From Aphodoplasma sp045541115 (GTDB taxonomy: Bacteria > Bacillota > Clostridia > UBA1381 > UMGS1253), in assembly GCA_045541115.1 (NCBI GenBank), contig JAZQIM010000020.1, positions 78,135-142,134 of the forward strand: 64,000 bases of DNA, read 5' to 3'. A program made the position numbers and the translations under genes. Shown one piece after another: positions 15,817 through 25,118 of this stretch. Each line of letters opens with the position of its first letter. The first letter of the stretch is position 1. Below the pieces are notes generated by a model. The model was given only the letters and a program-made list of their open reading frames with translations, was not told where the DNA came from and did not search any database.

Positions 15817-16650
15817 ATGGCGATTAAAAAGTATAATCCTACTTCTCCTGCAAGAAGGTTTATGACAGTTTCCGCTTTCGAGGAAATCACTACAAATACT
15901 CCGGAGCGTTCATTGTTAGAACCACTTAAGAAAAATGCAGGCAGAAACTCATATGGCAGAATCACCGTTCGTCATCGCGGCGGCGGAAATCGCAGAAAAT
16001 ACAGAGTAATCGACTTTAAGAGAAATAAAGATGGCATAATAGCAAATGTTATGACAATCGAGTACGATCCGAACAGAAGTGCAAACATCGCACTTTTACA
16101 GTACGAGGACGGCGAAAAGAGATACATCATTGCACCGTATGGTCTTAAGGTTGGCGACAAGATTTTAAGTGGCGCCGGCGCAGACATTAAACCGGGTAAT
16201 GCAATGGCTATCGAATACATTCCCGTTGGTACACTTATCCACAACATTGAGCTTTCACCCGGTCGTGGTGGTCAGCTTGTTCGTGGAGCAGGCACAAGCG
16301 CACAGCTTATGGCTAAAGATGGTGGCTATGCTCAGGTACGTCTTCCATCCGGCGAAGTTCGTATGATAAGACTTGATTGCAAAGCTACAATCGGTCAGGT
16401 TGGTAACATCGATTATGAAAACATCAAAATCGGTAAAGCCGGCAGAAAACGCCACATGGGCATCAGACCTACTGTTCGTGGTAGCGTAATGAACCCGTGC
16501 GATCACCCGCATGGTGGTGGTGAAGGTAAGTCACCTATCGGTAGACCGTCACCGGTTACACCGTGGGGTAAGCCAGCACTTGGTCTTAAGACACGTTCCA
16601 AGAAGAACAAGTCAAACAAGTTTATCGTTAAGAGAAGAAACCAGAAGTAA
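15817..16650 (+). CDS. rplB: 50S ribosomal protein L2
   Basis: This 277-residue protein is needed for subunit association and peptidyl transfer. AIKKYNPTSPARRFMTVSAF starts it, and the highly conserved MNPCDHPHGGGEGKSPIGR loop holds the catalytically important His. ATG 15817 is chosen over 15805 because mature L2 begins MAIKKY; AAGGAG lies 11 bases upstream, a rather long spacing. Confidence 0.97.
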   Translation: MAIKKYNPTSPARRFMTVSAFEEITTNTPERSLLEPLKKNAGRNSYGRITVRHRGGGNRRKYRVIDFKRNKDGIIANVMTIEYDPNRSANIALLQYEDGEKRYIIAPYGLKVGDKILSGAGADIKPGNAMAIEYIPVGTLIHNIELSPGRGGQLVRGAGTSAQLMAKDGGYAQVRLPSGEVRMIRLDCKATIGQVGNIDYENIKIGKAGRKRHMGIRPTVRGSVMNPCDHPHGGGEGKSPIGRPSPVTPWGKPALGLKTRSKKNKSNKFIVKRRNQK

Positions 16651-16694
16651 TATAAATTGAAGAGATTTATATTTACCGGAAGGAGGAAGCAAAT

Positions 16695-16967
16695 ATGGGT
16701 AGATCAATTAAAAAAGGGCCATACGTTGAAGAAAGGCTCATGAAGAGAATTGTTGCCATGAACGAGTCTAACACAAAGGCTGTTGTAAAGACTTGGTCAA
16801 GAGCATCGACGATATTCCCTGAGATGGTTGGACATACAATTGCTGTACACGACGGAAGAAAGCATGTTCCGGTGTTTATCAGCGAGGATATGGTTGGCAA
16901 TAAGCTTGGCGAATTTGCTCCGACAAGGACATATAAAGGCCACGCAGGTGCTAAATCATCTAAATAA
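16695..16967 (+). CDS. rpsS: 30S ribosomal protein S19
   Basis: This 90-residue 30S head protein contacts S13 and the A-site tRNA. GRSIKKGPYVEERLMKRI and FISEDMVGNKLGEFAPTRTY are canonical. AAGGAGG precedes the ATG. Confidence 0.97.
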   Translation: MGRSIKKGPYVEERLMKRIVAMNESNTKAVVKTWSRASTIFPEMVGHTIAVHDGRKHVPVFISEDMVGNKLGEFAPTRTYKGHAGAKSSK

Positions 16968-17006
16968 TTAAAGATGTTCGTCAATTGATGAAAGGAGGAT
17001 ACCAAG

Positions 17007-17342
17007 GTGGAAGCTAAAGCAGTTTTAAACTATGCGCGTATCTCAAACCGTAAGGTAGGAATCGTGCTTGATTTAATAAGAAATAAGCCTGTTGATGAGG
17101 CAAAAGCAATACTCAGACATACTCCAAAGGCAGCATCTATATTAGTAGAGAAGCTTTTGGCATCGGCTGTTGCAAATGCTGAAAACAACTTCAACATGGA
17201 TACAAACAAATTATATGTTTCTGAAACATATGCAAACCAGGGTCCTACACTCAAGAGAGTAAGACCGAGAGCACAGGGCAGAGCATTTCGTATCAGAAAG
17301 AGAACGAGTCATATAACAATAGTAGTAAAGGAAAAGGAATAA
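17007..17342 (+). CDS. rplV: 50S ribosomal protein L22
   Basis: This 111-residue tunnel-wall protein shows YARISNRKVGIVLDLIRNKP, and GPTLKRVRPRAQGRAFRI forms the beta-hairpin where macrolide-resistance changes occur in other species. The start is GTG 17007 behind AAAGGAGG. Confidence 0.96.
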   Translation: MEAKAVLNYARISNRKVGIVLDLIRNKPVDEAKAILRHTPKAASILVEKLLASAVANAENNFNMDTNKLYVSETYANQGPTLKRVRPRAQGRAFRIRKRTSHITIVVKEKE

Positions 17343-17358
17343 AGAGAGGAGGTTTCTC

Positions 17359-18033
17359 ATGGGACAGAAAGTGAATCCACATGGACTTAGAGTTGGTATA
17401 ATCAAAGATTGGGACTCAAAGTGGTTTGCAAACGATAGCGTTTTTGGCGATACACTTGTTGAGGACTATAAAATAAGAAAGTTTTTGAAAAAAGCATTGT
17501 ATGAAGCAAGCGTTTCCAAGTTTGAGATTGAAAGAAAGGGCACAAAGCTCGTTGTAAACATTTACGCAGCAAAGCCTGGTATCATAATCGGACGTGGTGG
17601 CGAAGAAATCGGCAAGCTTAAGACAAAGCTTGCAAAGCTTACAAACAAGGCTGAAAATGATGTAAACATCAACATCGTTGAGATTAAAGTTCCTGATATG
17701 TGCGCACAGCTTGTAGCTGAAAACATTGCAGCACAGCTCGAGAGAAGAATTTCCTTCAGACGTGCAATGAAACAGTGCATTGGACGTTCAATGAAGATGG
17801 GAGCAAAAGGTATAAAGACAGCCGTTTCCGGTCGTTTGGGCGGTGCCGAGATTGCAAGAACAGAGCAATATCATGAAGGCACAATCCCGCTACAGACCTT
17901 GAGAGCAGACATTGACTACGGTTTTGCTGAAGCAGATACAACATACGGTAAGATCGGTGTTAAAGTTTGGATTTACAAGGGCGAAATTCTTCCGGAAAGC
18001 AAAGCTTCAAAGAAAGCGGAAGGAGGCAAATAA
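17359..18033 (+). CDS. rpsC: 30S ribosomal protein S3
   Basis: This is a 224-residue protein at the mRNA entry channel. It contains a KH domain with AAKPGIIIGRGGEEIGKL (about residues 72-90) and the C-terminal S3 domain with GRLGGAEIARTEQYHEGTIP. GGAGG precedes the ATG. Confidence 0.97.
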   Translation: MGQKVNPHGLRVGIIKDWDSKWFANDSVFGDTLVEDYKIRKFLKKALYEASVSKFEIERKGTKLVVNIYAAKPGIIIGRGGEEIGKLKTKLAKLTNKAENDVNINIVEIKVPDMCAQLVAENIAAQLERRISFRRAMKQCIGRSMKMGAKGIKTAVSGRLGGAEIARTEQYHEGTIPLQTLRADIDYGFAEADTTYGKIGVKVWIYKGEILPESKASKKAEGGK

Positions 18034-18035
18034 TA

Positions 18036-18470
18036 ATGTTATTACCGAAAAGAGTAAAATACAGAAAGGTAATGCGTGGCAGAATGAAAGGTAAGGCAAC
18101 ACGCGGCAACGTTGTTACCTACGGTGAATACGGTTTGCAGGCTTTAGAGCCGTCATGGATTACATCAAATCAGATCGAGGCAGCCCGTATCGCGATGACA
18201 AGATATATCAAGAGAGGCGGTCAGGTTTGGATTAAGATATTCCCTGACAAGCCTGTTACAGAAAAGCCGGCTGAAACTCGTATGGGTAGCGGTAAGGGTT
18301 CACCTGAGTACTGGGTAGCCGTTGTAAAGCCGGGCAGAGTAATGTTTGAAATCGGAGGCGTATCAGAGGAAGCTGCTCGTGAGGCTATGCGTCTTGCGAT
18401 GCACAAGCTACCAATAAAGTGTAAGTTTGTGATGCGTGAGGATAAGGAGGCGTCTGCAGATGAAAGTTAA
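18036..18470 (+). CDS. rplP: 50S ribosomal protein L16
   Basis: This 144-residue protein organises the A-site on 23S rRNA. MLLPKRVKYRKVMRGRMKG starts it and the loop TRMGSGKGSPEYWVAVVKPG is conserved. ATG 18036 lies two bases after the rpsC stop with GAAGGAGG upstream. The longer in-frame ORF would overlap rpsC and is rejected. Confidence 0.97.
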   Translation: MLLPKRVKYRKVMRGRMKGKATRGNVVTYGEYGLQALEPSWITSNQIEAARIAMTRYIKRGGQVWIKIFPDKPVTEKPAETRMGSGKGSPEYWVAVVKPGRVMFEIGGVSEEAAREAMRLAMHKLPIKCKFVMREDKEASADES

Positions 18471-18651
18471 TGAAATCAGAGATTTAACTACTGAAGAATT
18501 GGGTGTTAAATTAAGCGAGCTTAAAGCAGAGCTTTTCAACTTAAGATTTCAAAATGCTACAAACCAACTTGATAATCCGATAAAGATTGCAGATGTGAAA
18601 AAGAGCATTGCAAGAGTTAAGACAATAATCCGCGAACGCGAATTAGTCTAA
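18460..18651 (+). CDS. rpmC: 50S ribosomal protein L29
   Basis: This 63-residue helical hairpin protein lies next to the tunnel exit. KVNEIRDLTTEELGVKLSEL and FNLRFQNATNQLDNP are typical. ATG 18460 overlaps the rplP end by 11 bases, with AAGGAGG inside rplP, indicating coupled translation. Confidence 0.95.
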   Translation: MKVNEIRDLTTEELGVKLSELKAELFNLRFQNATNQLDNPIKIADVKKSIARVKTIIRERELV

Positions 18652-18690
18652 CGGATATGGTTTGTGTATTTATGAAAGGAGGAAAAAGCT

Positions 18691-18951
18691 GTGTCTGAAG
18701 AAAGAAATCAAAGAAAAGTAAGAATCGGTAAAGTTATAAGCAACAAAATGGATAAGACTATAACTGTAGCGATTGAATATAACGTAAAACATCCACTTTA
18801 CGGCAAAATCGTAAAGAAAACCTACAAATTAAAGGCGCATGATGAGAACAATATATGTGGCATCGGCGATAGAGTAAAGGTAATGGAAACAAGACCGCTT
18901 TCCAAGCAGAAGCGTTGGAGATTGGTTGAAATCGTTGAGAAGGCTCAGTAA
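18691..18951 (+). CDS. rpsQ: 30S ribosomal protein S17
   Basis: This 86-residue OB-fold protein binds 16S rRNA helix 11. RIGKVISNKMDKTITVAIE and ETRPLSKQKRWRLVEI are canonical. The start is GTG 18691 behind AAAGGAGG. Confidence 0.96.
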   Translation: MSEERNQRKVRIGKVISNKMDKTITVAIEYNVKHPLYGKIVKKTYKLKAHDENNICGIGDRVKVMETRPLSKQKRWRLVEIVEKAQ

Positions 18952-18981
18952 TAAATCAGACTGAGGAAGGAGGAGATTTTC

Positions 18982-19350
18982 GTGATCCAACCACAAACAA
19001 GAATGAAGGTTGCTGATAACACGGGTGCAAAAGAGATTATGTGTATTCGTGTAATGGGCGGCGGAAAAAGAAAGTTTGCGAATATAGGCGACGTAGTTGT
19101 TGCCAGCGTTAAAAAGGCAACGCCCGGCGGTGTTGTAAAAAAGGGTGACGTTGTTAAAGCTGTTATCGTACGTTCAGTAAAGGGCGTAAGAAGAAACGAC
19201 GGTACACATATCCGTTTCGATGAGAACGCAGCTGTTATAATTAGAGATGATAAGAACCCAAGAGGTACACGTATCTTCGGGCCTGTTGCAAGAGAGCTCA
19301 GAGATAAAGAGTACATGAAGATTTTATCATTGGCACCCGAAGTATTATAA
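18982..19350 (+). CDS. rplN: 50S ribosomal protein L14
   Basis: This 122-residue beta-barrel protein forms bridge B8. It begins IQPQTRMKVADNTGAKEIMC and contains RIFGPVARELRDKEYMKILS. The start is GTG 18982 with GGAGGAG upstream. Confidence 0.97.
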   Translation: MIQPQTRMKVADNTGAKEIMCIRVMGGGKRKFANIGDVVVASVKKATPGGVVKKGDVVKAVIVRSVKGVRRNDGTHIRFDENAAVIIRDDKNPRGTRIFGPVARELRDKEYMKILSLAPEVL

Positions 19351-19365
19351 GGAGGTGGCGAGACG

Positions 19366-19692
19366 ATGAATAATAAGCTTCATATAAAGTCAGGCGATAC
19401 AGTAGTAGTATTGTCAGGCAAGGATAAAGGCAAAAAGGGCAAGGTTTTGAGCGTAAATCCTGAAGACCGCAAGGTAATCGTTGAAGGTGTTTCGGTAGCT
19501 TCAAGACACACAAAGCCGAGAAAAGCAGGAGAGACGGGCGGTATTCTTAAGAAGGAAACTCCTATCTATGCTTCAAAGGTAATGCTCGTATGCAGCAAAT
19601 GTGGCTCCGCCGCAAGAACGGGCCGTAAGATTTTAGAAGATGGTAAAAAGGTTAGATATTGCAAAAAGTGCAACGAAACGTTGGACGACTAA
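19366..19692 (+). CDS. rplX: 50S ribosomal protein L24
   Basis: This 108-residue KOW-domain assembly initiator has LHIKSGDTVVVLSGKDKGKK as its KOW motif. The C-terminus keeps a CSKCG...CKKC pair that may bind zinc. AAGGAGGTGG precedes the ATG. Confidence 0.96.
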   Translation: MNNKLHIKSGDTVVVLSGKDKGKKGKVLSVNPEDRKVIVEGVSVASRHTKPRKAGETGGILKKETPIYASKVMLVCSKCGSAARTGRKILEDGKKVRYCKKCNETLDD

Positions 19693-19716
19693 TCTAATGT
19701 AAAAGGAGGTTAGAAA

Positions 19717-20262
19717 ATGGCAAGGCTTAAAGAGTTTTACAAAGACCAAGTGGCTCCTGCACTTATGCAGAAGTTTGGATATAAGAGCGTAATGCAGATT
19801 CCGAAGCTTGATAAGATCGTTATCAACATCGGTTTAGGCGAGGCGCGTGATAACCCGAAGGCAATTGAAAGCGCTGTAAGCGATCTTGCTCAGATAACAG
19901 GTCAGAAGCCGATTATCACAAAGGCAAGAAAATCAGTTGCTAACTTTAAACTAAGAGAAGGTATGAACATCGGTTGCAAGGTAACGCTCCGCAACGAAAA
20001 GATGTATGAATTTCTTGACAGATTCTTCAATGTAGCACTGCCGAGAGTTCGTGACTTCCGCGGAATCAGTGCAAATTCTTTTGACGGCCGCGGCAACTAC
20101 TCAGTAGGTATTAAGGAGCAGTTGATATTCCCTGAAATCGATTACGATAAGATTGATAAAATCAGAGGTATGGATATCATAATGGTTACCACCGCAAAGA
20201 CAGACGAAGAGGCTCGCGAGTTATTGACACTTATGGGTGCTCCGTTCATGTCGGCAAATTAA
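19717..20262 (+). CDS. rplE: 50S ribosomal protein L5
   Basis: This 181-residue protein binds 5S rRNA and contacts P-site tRNA. KIVINIGLGEARDNPKAIE and RDFRGISANSFDGRGNYS are conserved. AAAGGAGG precedes the ATG. Confidence 0.97.
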   Translation: MARLKEFYKDQVAPALMQKFGYKSVMQIPKLDKIVINIGLGEARDNPKAIESAVSDLAQITGQKPIITKARKSVANFKLREGMNIGCKVTLRNEKMYEFLDRFFNVALPRVRDFRGISANSFDGRGNYSVGIKEQLIFPEIDYDKIDKIRGMDIIMVTTAKTDEEARELLTLMGAPFMSAN

Positions 20263-20277
20263 GGAGGTACATGGTAA

Positions 20278-20463
20278 ATGGCTAGAAAAGCGATGATTTT
20301 AAAACAGCAGAAGGCTCCCAAGTACAGCACACAGGCATATAACCGCTGTAAGATTTGCGGAAGACCGCATGCTTATTTAAGAAAGTACGGCATTTGCCGT
20401 ATCTGCTTTAGAGAACTTGCTTACAAGGGTCAAATCCCGGGAATCAAAAAGGCAAGCTGGTAA
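20278..20463 (+). CDS. rpsN: 30S ribosomal protein S14, zinc type
   Basis: This 61-residue short form of S14 has four zinc-binding cysteines: CKIC in RCKICGRPHAYLRKYG and CRIC in GICRICFRELA. The zinc-type paralogue is the usual housekeeping copy in Clostridia. AAGGAGG lies upstream of the ATG. Confidence 0.97.
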   Translation: MARKAMILKQQKAPKYSTQAYNRCKICGRPHAYLRKYGICRICFRELAYKGQIPGIKKASW

Positions 20464-20558
20464 TCTATAGCAAACATATACAGATATGTAAATTAAATTG
20501 CTTTGACAGTAGTGCATAAGCTGTCATGGCATCCAAGTTTTTGGAAGGAGGTAAAAAA

Positions 20559-20957
20559 ATGCAAATTACAGATCCTATTGCAGACTTGCTAACACGTATC
20601 AGAAACGCAAGTTCAGCAAAACACGAAACGGTTGACATCCCCGCTTCCAATATGAAAAAAGCGATTGCGAAGATTTTGTTGGATGAAGGATATATAAAGA
20701 ATTTCCAGATTATTGAGGATTCAAAGCAGGGCATTATCAGAGTTACCTTAAAGTATGGCGAGAACAAATCTAAGGCGATTACAGGCATTAAGAGAGTATC
20801 ACGCCCCGGACTTCGTATATATGCGGGTGCGGACGAGCTTCCGAAGGTTCTTCGTGGACTCGGTATTGCAATTATTTCAACATCAAAAGGTATTATGACT
20901 GATAAAGAAGCTCGTGCAAATCACATCGGCGGCGAAGTGCTGGCATTTATTTGGTAG
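20559..20957 (+). CDS. rpsH: 30S ribosomal protein S8
   Basis: This 132-residue protein binds the central domain of 16S rRNA and in some bacteria represses the spc operon. MQITDPIADLLTRIRNASSA and RGLGIAIISTSKGIMTDKEA are diagnostic. ATG 20559 follows GGAAGGAGG. The 95-base gap before it holds one GACAG/CTGTC hairpin (about 20504-20524), a possible S8 or processing site, weakly supported. Confidence 0.96.
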   Translation: MQITDPIADLLTRIRNASSAKHETVDIPASNMKKAIAKILLDEGYIKNFQIIEDSKQGIIRVTLKYGENKSKAITGIKRVSRPGLRIYAGADELPKVLRGLGIAIISTSKGIMTDKEARANHIGGEVLAFIW

Positions 20958-20995
20958 TATATCGCTTTGAGTAATAAATAGGAGGTGTAACACAA

Positions 20996-21541
20996 ATGTC
21001 CAGAATTGGTAACAGCCCTATTGAGATCCCCGCAGGTGTGGATATCAAAATTGAGGCTGAAAATGTAGTGACTGTTAAAGGACCAAAGGGTACATTAACA
21101 AAGAAGCTACACAAAGATATGATAATTGAAAAACAAGACAATACAATAATCGTAAAAAGACCTTCTGAGGATAATGAACACAAATCCTTGCACGGACTCA
21201 CAAGAACACTTATAAATAACATGGTAGTTGGTGTTACGGAAGGATTTTCAAAGACTCTCGAAATCAACGGCGTAGGTTACAGAGCAGCAAAGCAGGGCAA
21301 TAAGCTCTCGCTTACTCTCGGTTTTTCACATCCGGTTGATATGGAGCCTACAGATGGTATTACGATTGACGTGCCAAACCCGAACCAGATTATAATTGGC
21401 GGAATTGACAAGCAGAGCGTTGGACAGTTCGCTGCAAAGGTTCGTGAGAAGCGCCCGCCTGAGCCGTATAAGGGCAAGGGTATTAAGTACGCTGATGAAA
21501 CCATCAAGCGCAAAGAGGGTAAAGCAGGCGGCAAAAAATAA
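20996..21541 (+). CDS. rplF: 50S ribosomal protein L6
   Basis: This 181-residue protein lies near the factor-binding site and has two duplicated domains. SRIGNSPIEIPAGV starts it and KRPPEPYKGKGIKYADE closes the second domain. AGGAGGTG precedes the ATG. Confidence 0.97.
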   Translation: MSRIGNSPIEIPAGVDIKIEAENVVTVKGPKGTLTKKLHKDMIIEKQDNTIIVKRPSEDNEHKSLHGLTRTLINNMVVGVTEGFSKTLEINGVGYRAAKQGNKLSLTLGFSHPVDMEPTDGITIDVPNPNQIIIGGIDKQSVGQFAAKVREKRPPEPYKGKGIKYADETIKRKEGKAGGKK

Positions 21542-21559
21542 GAAAGGAGTGGATTTTAA

Positions 21560-21913
21560 ATGGTAAACAAAAAGTCAAGCAATAAAGCAAGATTAAAGCG
21601 CCATTTGCGTATCAGAAAAAAGATTAAAGGTACAGCGCAGTGCCCGCGTCTTAGCGTATTTCGCAGTCTGAAAAACATGTATGCGCAGCTTATAGATGAC
21701 GAAAACGGTGTAACAATCGTATCCGCTTCAAGCCTTAAGGACAGCTCATATGGTGGCAATGTTGAGGCTGCAAAGGAAATCGGTAAAAAGCTTGCCGAGG
21801 AAGCTCTTGCAAAGGGCATCAAAACAGTTGTATTTGACAGAAGCGGCTACATTTATCACGGAAGAGTTGCTGCTCTTGCTGAAGGTGCAAGAGAAGGCGG
21901 ATTAGAGTTTTAA
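21560..21913 (+). CDS. rplR: 50S ribosomal protein L18
   Basis: This 117-residue 5S rRNA-binding protein has a basic N-terminal tail (residues 1-30) followed by RLSVFRSLKNMYAQLIDD and DRSGYIYHGRVAALAEGARE. AAAGGAG precedes the ATG. Confidence 0.97.
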   Translation: MVNKKSSNKARLKRHLRIRKKIKGTAQCPRLSVFRSLKNMYAQLIDDENGVTIVSASSLKDSSYGGNVEAAKEIGKKLAEEALAKGIKTVVFDRSGYIYHGRVAALAEGAREGGLEF

Positions 21914-21930
21914 TAAGAAGGAGGGATACC

Positions 21931-22434
21931 ATGCAGGAAAGAATAGACGCAGAAACACTCGATATAAAAGAAAAAGTTGTTAATATAAGCCGTGTCGCAA
22001 AGGTTGTAAAGGGCGGTAGAACTTTTCGTTTCAGCGCACTTGTTGTAGTTGGTGACGAAAATGGTCACGTTGGTTACGGTACGGGTAAATCAGCTGAAAT
22101 TCCGGATGCCATAAGAAAAGGTATCGAGGATGCTAAAAAGAATATGATTACTGTTCCTATGGTAGATGGAACTATTCCGCACGAGGTAGTAGGCGTATTC
22201 GGTGCAGGAAAGGTGCTCATTAAGCCCGCTGCACAAGGTACAGGCGTTATTGCCGGCGGTCCCGCCAGAGCGGTACTTGAGCTCGTTGGTATAAGAGATA
22301 TAAGAACAAAATCTCTTCGTTCCAATAACCCCAGGAACGTGGTAAGAGCCACAATCGATGGTCTTGCTTCGCTTACATCTGCTGAAGAAGTAGCAAAGAA
22401 ACGCGGCAAGAGCGTTGAAGAATTGTTGGGTTAA
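21931..22434 (+). CDS. rpsE: 30S ribosomal protein S5
   Basis: This 167-residue decoding-fidelity protein has the N-terminal dsRNA-binding fold (VVKGGRTFRFSALVVVGDE) and the RpsE C-terminal domain (IKPAAQGTGVIAGGPARAV). AAGGAGG precedes the ATG. Confidence 0.97.
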   Translation: MQERIDAETLDIKEKVVNISRVAKVVKGGRTFRFSALVVVGDENGHVGYGTGKSAEIPDAIRKGIEDAKKNMITVPMVDGTIPHEVVGVFGAGKVLIKPAAQGTGVIAGGPARAVLELVGIRDIRTKSLRSNNPRNVVRATIDGLASLTSAEEVAKKRGKSVEELLG

Positions 22435-22447
22435 GGAGGAAAAGTAA

Positions 22448-22636
22448 ATGGCTGGAGCAAAAACACTTAAAATTACGCTCGTTAAAAGCACAATCGGCCG
22501 TAAGGATGACCAGATTGCAACTGTTAAGGCACTTGGTCTTCATAAGATCCGTAGCGTAGTTGAGAAGAAGGATACTCCTCAAATAAGAGGTATGATTAAT
22601 AAGGTTTCTCATTTGGTCGAGGTAGAGGAAGCTTAA
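22448..22636 (+). CDS. rpmD: 50S ribosomal protein L30
   Basis: This 62-residue L30 of the short bacterial form shows KITLVKSTIGRKDDQIATVK and LGLHKIRSVVEKKDTPQIRG. It lies 13 bases after rpsE with AAGGAGG upstream. Confidence 0.96.
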   Translation: MAGAKTLKITLVKSTIGRKDDQIATVKALGLHKIRSVVEKKDTPQIRGMINKVSHLVEVEEA

Positions 22637-22668
22637 TTCTAACTTAAAACAAAAGGAGGTGCAGCAAA

Positions 22669-23109
22669 ATGAGACTCGAAGAACTACAACCTGCACAGGG
22701 TTCAAAGTTTGTGGCAAAAAGAAAAGGCCGCGGTCCGGGTTCGGGTAATGGTAAGACAGCTGGTAAGGGTCACAAAGGTCAAAACGCACGCAGTGGCGGT
22801 GGCGTAAGACCGGGCTTCGAAGGTGGCCAGATGCCTATTTACAGACGTTTGCCAAAGAGAGGCTTTACCAATATTTTTGCTAAAGAATATGTTACTATTA
22901 ACGTTGAAGTACTTGATAAATTCGAAAAAGGTACTGAGGTAACAGCAGAGCTTTTAAAGGAAACGGGAATCATCAGCAAGGTAAAGGACGGAATTAAAAT
23001 TCTTGGCAGAGGCGAAATTACAAAGCCTTTGACAGTAAAAGCCGCTAAGTTTACCGAATCGGCTGTCAGCAAGATTGAAGCGGCAGGCGGAAAGGCTGAG
23101 GTGATATAA
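22669..23109 (+). CDS. rplO: 50S ribosomal protein L15
   Basis: This is a 146-residue late-assembly protein. The Gly/Lys-rich N-terminal half (GSGNGKTAGKGHKGQNARSG) and GFEGGQMPIYRRLPKRGF are diagnostic. Its stop is immediately followed by the secY TTG, so the two are translationally coupled. Confidence 0.97.
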   Translation: MRLEELQPAQGSKFVAKRKGRGPGSGNGKTAGKGHKGQNARSGGGVRPGFEGGQMPIYRRLPKRGFTNIFAKEYVTINVEVLDKFEKGTEVTAELLKETGIISKVKDGIKILGRGEITKPLTVKAAKFTESAVSKIEAAGGKAEVI

Positions 23110-24396
23110 TTGTTTAAGACAATACGTAATGCCTGGGCAATACCGGATTTAAGAAAAAAGATGCTTTTTACTATCATGATGCTTATCGTATACAGACTCG
23201 GCAGCGTTATTCCGGTGCCGGGATTAAGCGCTGAAGCTATGGCAGCTTTCATGGCGCAGGATGGCGGTATGGGTTTGTTTACACTTCTTGATACGTTCAC
23301 AGGCGGTGCGTTCTCAAATGCAACAATATTTGCAATGGGTATTACACCGTACATCAATGCATCAATTATTATGCAGCTTTTAGCAGTTGCAATTCCTGCA
23401 CTTGAAAGAATGCAAAAAGAAGGCGAAGAGGGAAGAAAGAAGATCAACAGCATTACAAGATACGGCACAGTTGTGCTCGCACTTATACAGGCAATCGGTC
23501 TTTACTTCACACTTAGAGCTTACGGTGTTGTTGCAAACCCGGGCTTTATGTCACTTGCAACAATCATTCTTACATTTACTGCAGGAACAGCGTTTATCAT
23601 GTGGGTTGGTGAAGAAATCACAGATAAAGGCATAGGTAATGGTATTTCACTTATCATCTTTGCAGGTATCGTATCAAGATTACCGCAGGCAGCGATGACG
23701 CTATACAATCAGTTCTTAGGTGCTAACCTAACGATTATGAATGCAGTATGGTTCGTGCTCATCTTAATATTGAGTGTAGTTATCGTAGGTTTTGTTGTAT
23801 TCATGAACGAAGCTGAAAGACGTATACCTGTTCAGTACGCAAAACGCGTTGTGGGCAGAAAAATGTATGGCGGACAGAGCACAAACATTCCGATTAAGGT
23901 CGCTATGGCAGGCGTTATTCCGATTATCTTTGCGTCGAGCATAGTTTCCTTCCCGGCAACAATCGCACAGTTTGCCGGCGGAATTCCGCAGGAAGGCTTC
24001 TGGCACGGTTTCTTTGAAATAATGTCACCGGGCGGATGGCTTTATGCGATACTTTATTTTGTGCTTATAATCTTCTTTACGTATTTTTATACTGCAATGC
24101 AGTTTAATCCTGTTGAAATGGCTAACAACATCAAGAGAAACGGTGGTTTTGTACCGGGAATCAGACCTGGCAAGCCCACAAGCGACTATATCGCAAAAGT
24201 TCTTAACAGAGTAGTATTAGTTGGCGCTCTGTTCTTGGCAGCAATAGCGGTACTGCCGATGCTGTTTAGCGGAGTTATTCCGAGCATGATGCTTGGCGGT
24301 ACTTCACTATTGATCGTTGAAGGCGTTGCGCTCGAAACTGTTAAGCAGATCGAGTCACAGATGCTTATGCGTCATTACAAGGGATTCCTTGATTAA
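23110..24396 (+). CDS. secY: Preprotein translocase subunit SecY
   Basis: This 428-residue central channel of the Sec translocon has ten membrane segments. The plug region (GGAFSNATIFAMGITPYI, about residues 59-76), the conserved INASIIMQLL and RRIPVQYAKRVVGRKMYGGQ loop, and the C-terminal LLIVEGVALETVKQIE are present. The start is TTG 23110 directly after the rplO stop, with GAGGTGA upstream in rplO. Confidence 0.97.
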   Translation: MFKTIRNAWAIPDLRKKMLFTIMMLIVYRLGSVIPVPGLSAEAMAAFMAQDGGMGLFTLLDTFTGGAFSNATIFAMGITPYINASIIMQLLAVAIPALERMQKEGEEGRKKINSITRYGTVVLALIQAIGLYFTLRAYGVVANPGFMSLATIILTFTAGTAFIMWVGEEITDKGIGNGISLIIFAGIVSRLPQAAMTLYNQFLGANLTIMNAVWFVLILILSVVIVGFVVFMNEAERRIPVQYAKRVVGRKMYGGQSTNIPIKVAMAGVIPIIFASSIVSFPATIAQFAGGIPQEGFWHGFFEIMSPGGWLYAILYFVLIIFFTYFYTAMQFNPVEMANNIKRNGGFVPGIRPGKPTSDYIAKVLNRVVLVGALFLAAIAVLPMLFSGVIPSMMLGGTSLLIVEGVALETVKQIESQMLMRHYKGFLD

Positions 24397-24473
24397 AAAA
24401 CGTTTAGAAGTATAGCTAAAAGGCAATAATTTATGTTGACATTTTATGATGTTCATAAAAGAGGTGGAACAAA

Positions 24474-25109
24474 GTGAAGTTAGTATTTTTAGGCCCTCCC
24501 GGGGCAGGTAAAGGTACGCAGGCAGCATATATTGCTGAAGCTGCTAAAATTCCTACGATTTCCACCGGGGCAATGCTTCGCGAGGCAATTGCGAACAAAA
24601 GCGAGCTCGGAACAGTCGCTGAAGGATTTATCAGCAAGGGCGAGCTTGTGCCGGACGAGGTTGTCATCGGAATTGTAAAAGAAAGACTTACGCATGATGA
24701 TTGCAAAAACGGATATATCCTGGATGGATTTCCGCGCACAGTCGCACAGGCAAAGGCGCTTGACGCAATGTTACCTGATGCAATCGACATAGCTCTTTCT
24801 CTTGAAGTTGAGGACGATAAAATTATCGAAAGACTTACAGGAAGACGCGAATGTGAAAAATGTAAGGCGACGTTTCATATAGTAAACAATCCGTCGTCAA
24901 AAGGTGAAGTGTGCGACAAATGTGGAGCGAAGCTTATACAAAGAGCTGATGACTCTCCCGAGACGATTAAAAACCGCATGAGCGTGTATCATGCGCAGAC
25001 AGAGCCGATTAAGGACTACTACAAGGATTGCGGAAAGCTCACATGCATTGATGGTGTGGGTAGTGTGGAGGAAATCAGAGCGGCGCTGTTTAAGGCACTT
25101 GGCCTTTAG
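24474..25109 (+). CDS. adk: Adenylate kinase, zinc-LID type
   Basis: This 211-residue enzyme interconverts ATP, AMP and two ADP. The P-loop is GPPGAGKGTQ (residues 7-16), DGFPRTVAQA binds AMP, and the LID carries four cysteines (CEKCKATF ... CDKCG) for structural zinc, usual in Firmicutes. The start is GTG 24474 with GAGGTGG upstream. It sits in the conserved secY-adk-map order, nine bases before map. Confidence 0.97.
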   Translation: MKLVFLGPPGAGKGTQAAYIAEAAKIPTISTGAMLREAIANKSELGTVAEGFISKGELVPDEVVIGIVKERLTHDDCKNGYILDGFPRTVAQAKALDAMLPDAIDIALSLEVEDDKIIERLTGRRECEKCKATFHIVNNPSSKGEVCDKCGAKLIQRADDSPETIKNRMSVYHAQTEPIKDYYKDCGKLTCIDGVGSVEEIRAALFKALGL

Positions 25110-25118
25110 GAGGCAATT

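Noticed and set aside
22839..23468. Antisense open frame of 209 codons over rplO and secY
   Set aside because: It spans two clear genes on the other strand and shows no domain.
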